A stretch of DNA of 64,000 bases from Leptolyngbya sp. SIOISBB. GTDB lineage: Bacteria; Cyanobacteriota; Cyanobacteriia; Phormidesmidales; Phormidesmidaceae. The stretch is from assembly GCA_010671905.1 (NCBI GenBank), contig JAAHII010000001.1, positions 3,534,001 through 3,598,000 of the forward strand, given 5' to 3'. The notes below the pieces were generated by a model. That model was not told the origin of the DNA. It did no database searches and saw nothing but the letters and a program-made list of their open reading frames with translations. This document shows positions 52,901-62,519 of this stretch, piece by piece. Position 1 is the first letter of the stretch. Each line of letters begins with the position of its first letter. The position numbers and the translations under genes are program-made.

Positions 52901-55885
52901 TATGCCTCGGGAGATGCAGTCATCCACAACTTCACTGAGGAAGTCGGAACGGCCACCTACACCTATACCGGTGAGACGGGCGTCTATAACCTCTATGCCA
53001 ACTACTTTGACAATATTTTGGGCAACGCCTCAGCAACAGTGCTCTTAAATGGCAAGACCCTACACAGCTGGCAATTCGACAAAAATGACTTTGCCTCCCA
53101 TGACGAAACCCTGGGGTTAAACGTCACCCTCAATCAGGGCGACGTCATCAAGATTCAAGGGGATGCCAACTGGCTAGATTTCGCAGCGATCGACTACCTG
53201 ACGTTAGAAGCAGTTGCAGAATCATCGCCAGCAGAAACTAGTTCGCCCGATGGGTCTTCTGGGGTCGGCACCGTTGTCACCCTCGAAGCCGAACAAATGA
53301 ATGTGTTTGGTGGGGCGCTGCGGATGAGTGATTTGGCCTCTGGGGGAGCTTACGTTGAGACCTATATATCGTCGTTCTCTAGCGACGATGACGATGACGA
53401 TTCGTCTACTTTTTCAACTATTGCCTCTAACCGACTCCAAGCGACAAGTCTTTTCACTGGGGAAAGCGGCTATTACAACGTCGTGGTGGGCTACTACGAC
53501 ATCTCTGGAGGTGCAGCCGAAATCGACCTTAGGATTGATAACAAGGACATTGATCGCTGGTATGCCGATCAAGATTTTGCTGATGTGGCGGGCAACAATA
53601 GCTGGGTGAACCGCACGGTGGCTAAAGGCATCGCCATCGATCAATTTGACTTGATCGAGCTGGGTGCGATCGCCGATGGCACCGATAAAGGCAATATCGA
53701 CTACATCCAGTTCATCAAGGTGGGTGCCTCTGAAACTAAGGCCACTGTTGTAGAGCTGCCGGATCCAATTCGGGTCGAAGTCGAGGATATGACCTTATCC
53801 GGCAACTATAGCTTTGAAAACCAGGACTTCTCTTCTGACGGGCAGCTGGTCAAAACTGCCTCTAGCTTGACAGCGACTACTGAGTTCACGGGACCATCGG
53901 GACTTTACAACATCGTTATCGGCTACTACGACGAAATCGATGGCGAGTCTCCCATTACGGTTTCATTAGACGGCACAGAACTGGATAGCTGGAGCTTTGA
54001 TCAAAGTTTGGGCGACTATGTTGCCTCAGCCGATAACTTTGTAACCCGCACCATCAATGGGGTCAGCCTTGACGCTGGGGCAATGTTAGCACTGCAGGCT
54101 AGTCAACATGAGAGTGAATATGCCCGCCTTGACTACATCGAGTTCGTCGCCATATCATCCAATCAAACTGCGCCAGAGACGGTGGAAACAGTCTCTGACA
54201 ATGACGATATTCTCCGAGGCGGTGCTGGCAATGACACGGCTTACGGCGGCGAAGGCGATGACACCGTTTATGGGGATGCTGGCGATGACATCCTACATGG
54301 AGATTTCGGTGGAACTCAAGGTCAGGTAATATCGCCCCAAATCCTCACCTTCCAGCAGGGGATAGATGGCTATGACGGCGCAGTTGATACCTATATTGAT
54401 GCTTACTATGGCAGTTCCTACACGGGGTTCGGGGGGTATGACAGTCTCAACGTAGATGCTGATTACGATGGCTATGCCCTGCAAAGCTTAATCCGGTTTG
54501 ACAATATCTTTGGCAGTCAGGCTGGCCAAATTGCGCTAGGTGACACTATCGATGCGGCCTTTTTGGAACTAGAGGTCTTCGGTGAAGGAGATAGCCTGCT
54601 CATTCATGAGCTATTACAAAGCTGGTCAGAGGATGCCAGTTGGGGCGGTTGGGGCAATGGCATTCAGGCGGATGGCTTGGAAGCCGACAGCAACGCCGTG
54701 GCCAGCACGGGTGAAGTGAATGAAGGGATTCTCAGAATTGATGTCGCCGCTAGCTTACGGGCTTGGCAACAGGATCCCACCAGTAATTACGGCTGGGCTT
54801 TCTTGCCCACTGGCAATGATGGAGTGGACTTCTGGTCGTCTGAGAGCGGCAATGGTCCTCGTCTGGTGGTAGATCTCAACCAGACAGACTCGCCAGTCCC
54901 AAATGCTCAGCCGGGAACCCCAGATGTACAGTTTGACGGAGACGATGTTCTGATTTCTGACCACACGACTGAAATGCTGCTGGATGACGGCACCCTCAGT
55001 TTCAGTTTCCAGGCTGATAGTGTTTCTAGTCGCCAAGGGCTGATCTCGAAGGACTCGATGCATTATGACGATGGTGGCCACTTCACCATATACCTCCAAT
55101 CCAGCAAGCTCATTGCCCGGTTCCAGAGTACCAATCGGACCTATACAGTTGATGCTAGCGTTAACGCCAACACTCACTATGACGTCGCAATTACATTTGG
55201 CGATCGCGGCCTAGAGTTGTGGCTCGATGGCACTTTAGTCGATACCAATAGCTATACCGGCGGGTTAGGTACCAGCACTGGCGACATCGGCAACCGTGAG
55301 CCAATTGTCTTGGGGGCGAATCAATGGGGCAGTGGCGACCAGGTTGCCGATGTCCTAGATAACCATTTCTCCGGCACCCTACAGGACGTTCGTCTCTACG
55401 ACCAGCAACTGAGCAGTGGCGAAATTGCCCAACTGCCAACAAATCCAAACACCAGCGCCAATAACGTTTTTGAAGCACTGACAACCGCACCAGCGATTCA
55501 AGGAGAGGCAGGCAATGACACGCTCATCGGTGGCAGTGGTAACGACATCCTCTTTGGCGAACTGGGCGATGACACCCTCAATGGCACCGATGCCGATGCG
55601 GTAGGTCACCTGGAAATTGACACCTTAACAGGTGGGGCTGGGGCCGATTTGTTCATCCTTGGAGATACCCAGACCGCTTACTACAGCACCGGCGGTGACC
55701 TCGACTACGCCGTGATTACTGACTTCACCACTGGTATCGACCAGTTGCAACTCCATGGCGCCGCGACCAACTATTCCCAATCTACCCAGGGCAGCAAGCT
55801 ACTTCTCTACTCCGGCACAGATTTAGTCGCCCACTTCCACAACTTGACACTGTTAGACCTCAACAGCACCGCAACCTTTGTTTAA
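49955..55885 (+). CDS. giant RTX metalloprotease-like secreted protein with 16 WGTWFQ repeats
   Basis: This is a 1976-residue acidic protein without a Sec signal, probably type I exported. Residues 1-300 are a zinc metalloprotease domain (LTMALHEIGHSLGFVSGLDG, H179/E180/H183; resembles the NF038122 cyanobacterial type). Residues 359-614 are sixteen 16-residue repeats WGTWFQxFExQxLEQG at an exact 48-base period. There follow RTX calcium-binding nonapeptides (about 620-780), four carbohydrate-binding-like modules each opening with an EAEDM-type motif (about 810-1400), more RTX, a DNRLRE-like module (about 1460-1645), a LamG-like domain (1655-1830), RTX again (GGSGNDILFGELGDDTLNG), and an RTX-type C-terminal cap. 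It likely acts outside the cell on protein or polysaccharide matrix. Confidence 0.88.
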   Translation: MQFNFTFDANVSLEQRVGFEMAAAIFEQLLNDDVTVNLRIGATNELGENGQAVGGAIPIFHDTHYGTYQEYLAQDATTAEDQQVIDALQAGNTVDVTVNGEVVDGNTELMLTRAQAKALGMEDALVLEDGSTWDRDVLANPDGLDGYILVNNSYDWHYDLTRAADAPAGTLDFLTMALHEIGHSLGFVSGLDGLIETFTMHSGEQRTEGITSLDLMRHGDADGISDLTFGDAAYFSIDGGQTSLAEFEEGNEYQASHWQRYQDALGIMDPTLGYQERTDISQLDLTAFDAIGWDVDYDALANGLDLDDLYTEAQQSVAETFGVDVAAVEAALTTGEDWQSLGYEAWFNTFKDQIMEQGWGTWFQGFENQILEQGWGTWFQEFQDQLLEQGWGTWFQDFEAEMLEQGWGTWFQDIEEQMLEQGWGTWFQAFEEQIFQQMWGTWFQSFEEQLLNQLWGTWFQDFEAQVLEQGWGTWFQNFENQILEQGWGTWFQNFEGEMLNQSWGTWFQSFDGETLNQSWGTWFQSFDAQILEQGWGTWFQEFESQTLEQGWGTWFQEQETQLLEQGWGTWFQQVDNQLLEQGWGTWFQKFETQFLEQGWGTWFQQIEGQIDTLDQTVNQTEITGNAAIAGGAADDILAGGNLHDFINGVGGDDLIDGKGGDDVVFGGDGNDIAYGWTGEDTIFGGDGDDFMAGENDNDHLYGEAGHDIMAGGRGDDYVDGGEGRDAIKGDTGNDVLNGGDGEDLVDGGSGADLVIGGAGQDTVEGGMGDDILYGDDYFVPVTSNSNELDTPATTDPTISADQALADLGFAMRLEAEDMKLRNYKVDDQAGASGGNVIKTQGQGRAETTFNGPSGTYDLIVGYEDQAGGAAEITLEVKGKGPKQKYTWQLDGNAGAGTHILNGITLEAGDEITLKGASDGDTDLALLDYLDIVTPDSTTGSGTGTATPPVYEFVAGNDGQQADIRIEAEDMVLGGSYTQFDSIYASGDAVIHNFTEEVGTATYTYTGETGVYNLYANYFDNILGNASATVLLNGKTLHSWQFDKNDFASHDETLGLNVTLNQGDVIKIQGDANWLDFAAIDYLTLEAVAESSPAETSSPDGSSGVGTVVTLEAEQMNVFGGALRMSDLASGGAYVETYISSFSSDDDDDDSSTFSTIASNRLQATSLFTGESGYYNVVVGYYDISGGAAEIDLRIDNKDIDRWYADQDFADVAGNNSWVNRTVAKGIAIDQFDLIELGAIADGTDKGNIDYIQFIKVGASETKATVVELPDPIRVEVEDMTLSGNYSFENQDFSSDGQLVKTASSLTATTEFTGPSGLYNIVIGYYDEIDGESPITVSLDGTELDSWSFDQSLGDYVASADNFVTRTINGVSLDAGAMLALQASQHESEYARLDYIEFVAISSNQTAPETVETVSDNDDILRGGAGNDTAYGGEGDDTVYGDAGDDILHGDFGGTQGQVISPQILTFQQGIDGYDGAVDTYIDAYYGSSYTGFGGYDSLNVDADYDGYALQSLIRFDNIFGSQAGQIALGDTIDAAFLELEVFGEGDSLLIHELLQSWSEDASWGGWGNGIQADGLEADSNAVASTGEVNEGILRIDVAASLRAWQQDPTSNYGWAFLPTGNDGVDFWSSESGNGPRLVVDLNQTDSPVPNAQPGTPDVQFDGDDVLISDHTTEMLLDDGTLSFSFQADSVSSRQGLISKDSMHYDDGGHFTIYLQSSKLIARFQSTNRTYTVDASVNANTHYDVAITFGDRGLELWLDGTLVDTNSYTGGLGTSTGDIGNREPIVLGANQWGSGDQVADVLDNHFSGTLQDVRLYDQQLSSGEIAQLPTNPNTSANNVFEALTTAPAIQGEAGNDTLIGGSGNDILFGELGDDTLNGTDADAVGHLEIDTLTGGAGADLFILGDTQTAYYSTGGDLDYAVITDFTTGIDQLQLHGAATNYSQSTQGSKLLLYSGTDLVAHFHNLTLLDLNSTATFV
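51029..51796 (+). repeat. sixteen 48-bp tandem repeats within the metalloprotease gene
   Basis: The TGG of WGTWFQ recurs every 48 bases from 51029 to 51749 with no insertion or deletion. The core TGGGGCACTTGGTTCCA is nearly invariant. The linker half (FExQxLEQG) varies. Confidence 0.95.
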
Positions 55886-55901
55886 CGGGGTGACAAGATC
55901 C

Positions 55902-57046
55902 ATGAGGGCCTGGGTTTTGTCTTGGTTTACCGCCTTTCGATCTGTTCTCTCTATTGTCTTCTTAAAAGATGGCCCTCAACATTCCTTGATTCAACATCTA
56001 CCCACCAAACCGATGCAATTGTCATACTCTCCCCCCAACCATGAATTAAGTGATCTCTCTACTCTGATTCAGCATGAACTGCAGCATCCTCTGCATAATC
56101 TACAAGGTGCAATCCGCCTGTTGGGCACCGGTCGATTTGGTCAACTCTCACGCGAAGGCAGTCAACTGCTCAGTACCGCCATGGCGAACTTAGACCGCCT
56201 CACCCGTCTCGCTATTGCCGTCGAAGAACACCCCGCTGTCCTCACTTCAGTGTTCTCTGATGAGCAGATTCGCTTGTTTCATCTCAAACAAGATTTACCG
56301 ACAGCGATCGCACAACATGATATCTATCTGAACTATCAACCAATTGTTTGTAGCCAAACTCAAACCATTGAAGGATTTGAAGCCCTTGCTCGCTGGCAGC
56401 ATCCCATTTATGGAGTCATTTCGCCGACCGTTTTTATTCCCATAGCTGAAGAAAACGGTCTTATTCACTCAATGGGGCAACAACTCATTACTCAAGCGTG
56501 TCATCAATTACAACAATGGCAGAAAGCGTTTCCACATCAGCGATCGCTCACGATGAGTGTAAATTTATCCGCCCTACAGCTTTCACATTTAGAATTAGCT
56601 GATCATGTAGCTCAGATACTACAAGAAACCCAGATAAATCCTCAGAGTTTAAAACTTGAGATCACGGAAAGTGCTTTAGTCGAGCATAGCCCAATTGTTA
56701 CACTCGTGCTTCAACGCCTACGAGAGTTAAACGTCAAACTTCACTTGGACGATTTTGGTACAGGCTATTCCACTCTCGCTCGTCTACCAGCCCTACCGCT
56801 CGACACCATAAAAGTGGATCGAACATTTGTCACCAAAAAAGTTGGGAAATCTGCGAAGTCATCCTTGCCTTGTCTCAAAAGTTGAATCTTAGAGCTGTTG
56901 TGGAAGGAGTTGAAACCCAAAAAGATGTCGAAACACTGCAAAAAATCGGCTTTAAACACATGCAAGGCTACTACTTTTCACATCCTTTAGATACACAGAA
57001 AGTCACAGAAATTTTGTCTAATTTTAATTTATTAAATGTCTATTAA
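55902..57046 (+). pseudogene. EAL-domain phosphodiesterase with kinase-like helical N-terminus, frameshifted
   Basis: The C-terminal EAL domain degrades cyclic di-GMP. It keeps YLNYQPIVCSQTQTIEGFEA (EAL), SVNLSALQL, LEITESA, LDDFGTGYSTLARLPALPLD and TIKVDRTF. The frame then breaks at A6 (56835-56840) and continues in another frame WEICEVILALSQKLNLRAVV EGVET, ending GYYFSHPLDTQKVTEI at 57046. All key catalytic motifs are present if one A is added. The N-terminal 110 residues include HELQHPLHNLQGAIRLL, like a histidine-kinase dimerisation helix without a certain phospho-His. A TTG at 55878 overlaps the upstream gene; ATG 55902 is preferred. Confidence 0.8.
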
Positions 57047-57318
57047 ATTTATCTATCAATATATCTATTCCGGTGAATTAATTCAAGAAGTAACAGCGGT
57101 TTCCTATCAACTGGAAAGATCATTTTCCTTATCATTTCAGCTTATTTTTTAGTCAATCAATACCTGTTCTCATTGAATTCATAAACGGATTTTCTCTGTC
57201 TCAGAATAATCTGACAATAGATGAATTGGAGATAGAGAGAATTCATTTAAGACGGGCACTCTAACATTATCAAGCATTATTCAGGGAGCTTCAGAGCGCC
57301 AGCTATAGCACCACTACC
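57047..57318. promoter_or_regulatory. AT-rich upstream region of TpsA-CHAT cluster
   Basis: This 272-base AT-rich spacer probably carries the cluster promoter. I cannot define a specific operator or hairpin. Confidence 0.35.
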
Positions 57319-59898
57319 ATGCGTAAACGATCTCGACAAATCGCTGTACCTCCCTTCTTGTTCAGATGGCACCTAAATGTTGGTGCCGTAATGGGCCTAA
57401 CCTTATTGTCAGCATTGCCAGGTTGGTCACAAACGATCACCATTGACGGGACTACACCAACCACCCAATTAAACGGAGGAGCAACTTGCACCGGCAACTG
57501 CACAATCACCGGCGGCACGGCAGCAGGCGGCAACCTGTTTCATAGTTTTACCCGTTTTGGGGTCGATCCTGGAGCAACCGTCACCTTTACTGATCCAGGT
57601 GTACAGAACATCATTACCCGAGTCACTGGTAATACCCTCTCTGTGATCGATGGTTTGCTCGCCGTAAATGGTGGCAATGCCAATCTCTTTTTACTCAATC
57701 CTAATGGCATCACCTTTGGTGACGGCGCTCGTTTACAGCTCGGAGGGTCGTTTTTCGCCAGCACTGCTAGCGGCATTGCGTTTGACGAGGGTGAATTTAG
57801 CCTGACGGATAGTAGTGCAACCACTTCATTACTCGCTGTCAATGTTCCTATTGGCTTACAAGTCGGGGCAAATGCTGGCAACATCATGGTGAATGGCACT
57901 GGCAATAATCTTTTTGTCAATCCTAATTTTTCGATCGTGGATAGCCTCATTACCCCAGACCTTCAGCTAAATCAAGGCACCTTGGCCTTAGTAGGAGGGG
58001 CAGTGACATTAGACGGAGCAGTTCTGTCAGCACCAGGAAATCGCATAGAAGTCGGTAGCGTCAGCAATGGCCAAGTCGGTTTAGTTCCTTTAGGCACAGG
58101 ATTCGGCTTAAGTTACGGCGGTGTCGATACTTTTAGTAATATCAGTCTGGAAAATGCCGCTTTAATTGATGTCAGTGCCGATCGCGCTGGGACGATCTCT
58201 CTTCGGGGCCAAACAGTCACCTTAAACGGTGGGTCAGCTCTGACCGCAGGTACCCTAGGCAATAGCCCAGGAGGGTCAGTCCAGGTGAATGCTGATCGCC
58301 TATTGGTTTCCGGCACGTCTACATTCGTACCCAGTTTTATTCCGCCCAGCGCCGCTGAGCTTGTGGTCATGCCCAGCGGAGTCTTTGCCGGTGTCCAAAC
58401 GGGAGCAGGGGGCACAGGCGGGCAAATTGATCTCAACGTTGGGCAATTAAGCCTGGATGGTGGCGCTCAGATTGCTGCTGGGACCTTTAGCAGCGGTAAC
58501 GCTGGAGCATTAAATGTTGCTGCCAATTCAATTACTGTACGGGGTGGTCGCCCCGCTGGCCCTAGTGGCATATTTGCCACAGTTGGGGCCGCCGCTGATG
58601 GCGGGCCGATTGGTGCAGCAACGGGCAATGGCGGCACTTTAAACATCGCCACAGATGTTTTGTTACTACAAGAAGGCGGACAAATTTCGGCTGGGACTTT
58701 TGGGTTTGGCGATGCCGGAAATTTAAACATTACTGGGAATCGGAACATCAACAGCACATTGATTGAAGTGACTGGCAGCTTTGGAGAGCCTGGCACAGGG
58801 GGACCGAGTTCAATTCGTGCAGCGTCAGAAAGACCTTGGGCTGGTGCCGGAGGCAACCTCACTATCAATACGGAGCGTTTGCTCGTCAACGATGGGGGAC
58901 AAATTGTTACAGGGACCCTAAGCGCCAGTGATGCAGGAGATTTGGTGGTTCGGGCAACACAAATCGAGTTGCGCGGAGGCGATGCTTTTGGTCAGAGTGG
59001 TTTGCTCTCTAATGCCATCGACTTTCAAGCCAGTGGACTTGATGGCAGTAGCGGCAACATCATGGTTGAAACTAATGACTTGCGCCTTGATGATGGTGCC
59101 ACAATCAGTGTGAGCAATACTCCCAGCGGCGGCAACCCCAACCTGACATCAGGGCAAGGACCAGCTGGCAACATTACCATCGCAGCCCGCAATATTCTCA
59201 TGACGAATGGTAGTAGTCTCAGCGCTGATACCCTGAATGGCGATCGCGCCAACATTCAGGTGGCCGCAACCAACTTAACTCTCCTCAATAGCCGGATCTC
59301 AACCAATGCGACAGGAACTGCTACTGGTGGGAATATCACTTTAGACACAGGGGCCCTGACCTTGCTTGACACCAGCACCGTGGCAGCGAATTCCGCTGCA
59401 AACTTTGGGGGACGGGTCATCATCCATACTGATGTCTTAGTGCAATCACCAGATAGCACCATCACAGCGACCTCAGCCTTGGGTCCTGAATTTTCTGGAG
59501 TGGTGAACATCAACACTCCAGAACCGGTGCCTGAGACTGTGCCAGTGCAAACCGAAAGTCCGTCTGAAACCAAACAAATTATTGCCGCTTGTGAACAACT
59601 CACAGACAACGAATTTGTCGCCACAGGTCAAGGCGGCTTGCCTAATGACCCGACACAAGTGCTCAGGTCTCAAAGTACCTGGACTGATATTAGACCTCTG
59701 ACGGCAGAGAGCTTAACTGAGTTAACGCCCCAGTCTGAGAACCCTACCCCAACCAGCGACTCAGTCGCCGCCCTGAGTCAAGCGCAAGGCTTAACACGCA
59801 ATGATCAAGGACAATTGGTTTTAGTCGGTTCATCCACAGGCCCCACCACAGCGTCTGCGATCGCCCATCAAACCTCCTTGTGTCACAGAGCAGGATGA
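57319..59898 (+). CDS. two-partner-secretion exoprotein (TpsA), filamentous haemagglutinin N-terminal domain
   Basis: This is an 859-residue secreted protein with a basic then hydrophobic signal peptide (HLNVGAVMGLTLLSALPGWS). The TPS secretion domain follows with the hallmark NANLFLLNPNGITFG (NPNG) and a Gly/Asn-rich beta-helix of repeating LNxxxGGQIxAGTFGxGDAG turns. The C-terminal part (AACEQLTDNEFVATGQGGLP, NDPTQVLRSQSTWTD) is the usual cyanobacterial TpsA tail. It should be exported through a TpsB pore, not present in this window. The CHAT gene overlaps its stop. Confidence 0.92.
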   Translation: MRKRSRQIAVPPFLFRWHLNVGAVMGLTLLSALPGWSQTITIDGTTPTTQLNGGATCTGNCTITGGTAAGGNLFHSFTRFGVDPGATVTFTDPGVQNIITRVTGNTLSVIDGLLAVNGGNANLFLLNPNGITFGDGARLQLGGSFFASTASGIAFDEGEFSLTDSSATTSLLAVNVPIGLQVGANAGNIMVNGTGNNLFVNPNFSIVDSLITPDLQLNQGTLALVGGAVTLDGAVLSAPGNRIEVGSVSNGQVGLVPLGTGFGLSYGGVDTFSNISLENAALIDVSADRAGTISLRGQTVTLNGGSALTAGTLGNSPGGSVQVNADRLLVSGTSTFVPSFIPPSAAELVVMPSGVFAGVQTGAGGTGGQIDLNVGQLSLDGGAQIAAGTFSSGNAGALNVAANSITVRGGRPAGPSGIFATVGAAADGGPIGAATGNGGTLNIATDVLLLQEGGQISAGTFGFGDAGNLNITGNRNINSTLIEVTGSFGEPGTGGPSSIRAASERPWAGAGGNLTINTERLLVNDGGQIVTGTLSASDAGDLVVRATQIELRGGDAFGQSGLLSNAIDFQASGLDGSSGNIMVETNDLRLDDGATISVSNTPSGGNPNLTSGQGPAGNITIAARNILMTNGSSLSADTLNGDRANIQVAATNLTLLNSRISTNATGTATGGNITLDTGALTLLDTSTVAANSAANFGGRVIIHTDVLVQSPDSTITATSALGPEFSGVVNINTPEPVPETVPVQTESPSETKQIIAACEQLTDNEFVATGQGGLPNDPTQVLRSQSTWTDIRPLTAESLTELTPQSENPTPTSDSVAALSQAQGLTRNDQGQLVLVGSSTGPTTASAIAHQTSLCHRAG

Positions 59899-62519
59899 TG
59901 CATTCAAGACCAGGCTACTTCAAGCTATTCATATATTTTGTCCTCGGACTTGTCTGCAGCTTTTGCTTTGCAAGCATGACACTAGCACCGGTGCAAGCGG
60001 CTGACTCGGAGCCGATAGGTTTAGCGCAACAATTGTCAGTCAATGGTGACATCCTCACCGCAGCTCAACAGGCTTATCAGAGAGGCCGCTTAAATCAGGC
60101 TAGGCTAGCCTGGGAAGCAGCCTATGTCGAATTAGAGCGCCAGGGCGATTACGTCGGCCAGATCTCCACACTCAATGCCCTGTGTACAACCTACCAAGAG
60201 CTCGGCCACTGGGAAAAAGCTGACACGCTCATTCAGCGTAGCCTTGAGTTACTGTCTCAGTTTGACAGCAGTCCACCACAAGGGCAGTTGCTAAGAGCTC
60301 AAACGCTCAATACACAAGGATCGCTACTCTTAGCGATGAGCCAGCCAAAGACCGCATACGATATTTGGCTGGCAGCAGAAGCTGCCTATCGACAAGCCGA
60401 CGATTCGGAAGGCATATTGGGCAGCCAACTGAACCAAATTCAAGCATCACAGGCTATGGGTCTGTATCGTCAAGCCTATTTGCAGCTTGTTGGAATTCAA
60501 TCAGAAGTTCAAGCCTTGCCAGCTTCATCCTTGAAAGTAAAAGGCCTGAAAAGCATCGGTGAAGTGTTTCAGATTACCGGTAATTTGCCAGAAGCCCAAG
60601 AGGTCTTACAAGCCAGTATTCATCTAGCCAAACAAATCGACGACCAAGTTGCTCTCAGTGCAGCTTGGCTCAGTTTAGGCAATGCTTATCGTGGCTCGGA
60701 GCAATATGCACCTGCTGCGGAAGCATATGCGATGGCTGCAAACACTGCAACGAACCCATTATCACAAGCAACGGCAACTTCGAGCGAACTCTCCCTGGCT
60801 ATTCAAGCCGAGCACTGGGAAACAGCCACCAACCTTTTGACCACTGTGTCACCTCTGATCACTACTCTTGAACCCAGCCGCAGCAGCCTTTATGCCAAAG
60901 TCAACCTAGCTGCCAGCATGCAAAAGATGCTGAGTTCTACTCCTAGCAGCTTCTCCCAGGAGGCTTTCAGCTCAACTGAGATTGCGCAACTCTTATCAAC
61001 AGCTGTGGCACAGGCCCAAACAATGGGTGACCAGCGCGCTGAAGCTTACGCTTTGGGACAACTCGGCGCTGTATACGAACATACTCAGCAATATGACCAT
61101 GCTCTCACTCTCACCAATCAGGCACTGGCTCTAGCAGAAGCCTTTAACGCTAGGGATATTGCTTACCGTTGGCAATGGCAGCAAGGAAGAATTTTCAAAG
61201 CACAATCTACAGCAGAGCAGGGAGAAACGGCCAAACAGTTAAATAGAGATGCGATCGCAGCCTATCAAAAAGCCCTCGGCACCCTCAAACTCATTCGCGC
61301 CGACATCGTCGCAGCGGATCCGTTGGTGCAATTTGCATTCCGCGACAACGTTGAATTGGTGTATCGTGAGTTCGTCGATCTACTGGTCACAGAAACAGCC
61401 ACGGAAGCTGAATTGCAACAAGCTAGACAAGCGATCGAAGACCTGCAGCTTGCTGAGCTTCAAAACTTTTTCCAGTCAGCTTGTTTAGATATTCAACCCC
61501 AGCAGATCAATCAAATTGATGCCTCAGCAGCCATTCTTTATCCAGTGATCCTATCGGAACGTTTAGTAGTCATCACTGACATTCCAGGCGAACCTCTGCA
61601 ACAACACTCTATATCTATCAGTCAAGAAAACCTTACACAAACAGTCACTGAGTTTCTCCAAACGTTGAACCCAGTGTTTTCAGAAACAGCGCGACTAGAA
61701 ATCTCCGAAACTATTTATCAATGGCTAGTCGCGCCACTACAGACCGCTCTTCAAAAAAACAATATTGAGACCTTAGTCTTTATCTTGGATGGGCCTTTAC
61801 GCAATATCCCCATCTCTGCTCTTCACACGGGAGACCAATATTTAATTGAACGCTTTAATATCGCTTTGACTCCCGGGTTACAATTGCTGCCCCCAGAAAG
61901 GTTATCCGAGCAAAATATCAATGTCCTTGCAGGTGCCATTACCAAAGCACATCAGGGATTACCAGCATTACCAGGTGTCGAACAGGAAATCGAAAAAATT
62001 TCTGGACTTCTACCAACCACGAGTTTTATCAACGAAGATTTTATATTTCAAAATATCAAAGACGAATTCCTTCAAAGTAGAGATTTTCCCATCATCCATT
62101 TAGCTACTCACGGCCAGTTCAGTTCCGACGTCAGTGAGACCTATTTAGTTGGATGGAATGAGCCATTACAGATTAAAGATTTTCAAATTCTTTTAAGAGA
62201 ACAATTACCGCAAGTTCAACAACCCATTGAATTATTAGTGCTTAGTGCCTGTCAGACGGCCGAGGGAGATAGTCGGGCAGCACTGGGGTTGGCAGGATTT
62301 GCCGTTCGTTCAGGAGCCAAAAGTACATTAGCTACACTATGGGCAGTCAACGATGCGTCCACTGGCTCACTGATTTCAGAATTCTATCAACAGCTAGCTC
62401 AAGAACAACGCCCCAAAGCCAACGCATTGCGTGAAGCACAAATCAGCATGATTAATAGTGATGAGTTTAGCCATCCTTATTACTGGGCGCCCTTCGTCTT
62501 AGTGGGCAACTGGCTTTAA
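59895..62519 (+). CDS. TPR-CHAT caspase-like protease, exported
   Basis: This is an 874-residue protein from ATG 59895, overlapping the tpsA stop (ATGATG). A signal peptide (FKLFIYFVLGLVCSFCFASM) leads to tetratricopeptide repeats over about residues 40-480 (AWEAAYVELERQGDYVGQIS, LGQLGAVYEHTQQYDHALTL). A C-terminal CHAT domain has the caspase-like dyad: His in IIHLATHGQF and Cys in LVLSACQTAEGDSRAALGLA, then AGFAVRSGAKSTLATLWAVN. Both residues are intact. Overlap with tpsA and a following DUF928 gene is a pattern typical of cyanobacteria. The substrate, perhaps the TpsA, is unknown. Confidence 0.92.
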   Translation: MMHSRPGYFKLFIYFVLGLVCSFCFASMTLAPVQAADSEPIGLAQQLSVNGDILTAAQQAYQRGRLNQARLAWEAAYVELERQGDYVGQISTLNALCTTYQELGHWEKADTLIQRSLELLSQFDSSPPQGQLLRAQTLNTQGSLLLAMSQPKTAYDIWLAAEAAYRQADDSEGILGSQLNQIQASQAMGLYRQAYLQLVGIQSEVQALPASSLKVKGLKSIGEVFQITGNLPEAQEVLQASIHLAKQIDDQVALSAAWLSLGNAYRGSEQYAPAAEAYAMAANTATNPLSQATATSSELSLAIQAEHWETATNLLTTVSPLITTLEPSRSSLYAKVNLAASMQKMLSSTPSSFSQEAFSSTEIAQLLSTAVAQAQTMGDQRAEAYALGQLGAVYEHTQQYDHALTLTNQALALAEAFNARDIAYRWQWQQGRIFKAQSTAEQGETAKQLNRDAIAAYQKALGTLKLIRADIVAADPLVQFAFRDNVELVYREFVDLLVTETATEAELQQARQAIEDLQLAELQNFFQSACLDIQPQQINQIDASAAILYPVILSERLVVITDIPGEPLQQHSISISQENLTQTVTEFLQTLNPVFSETARLEISETIYQWLVAPLQTALQKNNIETLVFILDGPLRNIPISALHTGDQYLIERFNIALTPGLQLLPPERLSEQNINVLAGAITKAHQGLPALPGVEQEIEKISGLLPTTSFINEDFIFQNIKDEFLQSRDFPIIHLATHGQFSSDVSETYLVGWNEPLQIKDFQILLREQLPQVQQPIELLVLSACQTAEGDSRAALGLAGFAVRSGAKSTLATLWAVNDASTGSLISEFYQQLAQEQRPKANALREAQISMINSDEFSHPYYWAPFVLVGNWL

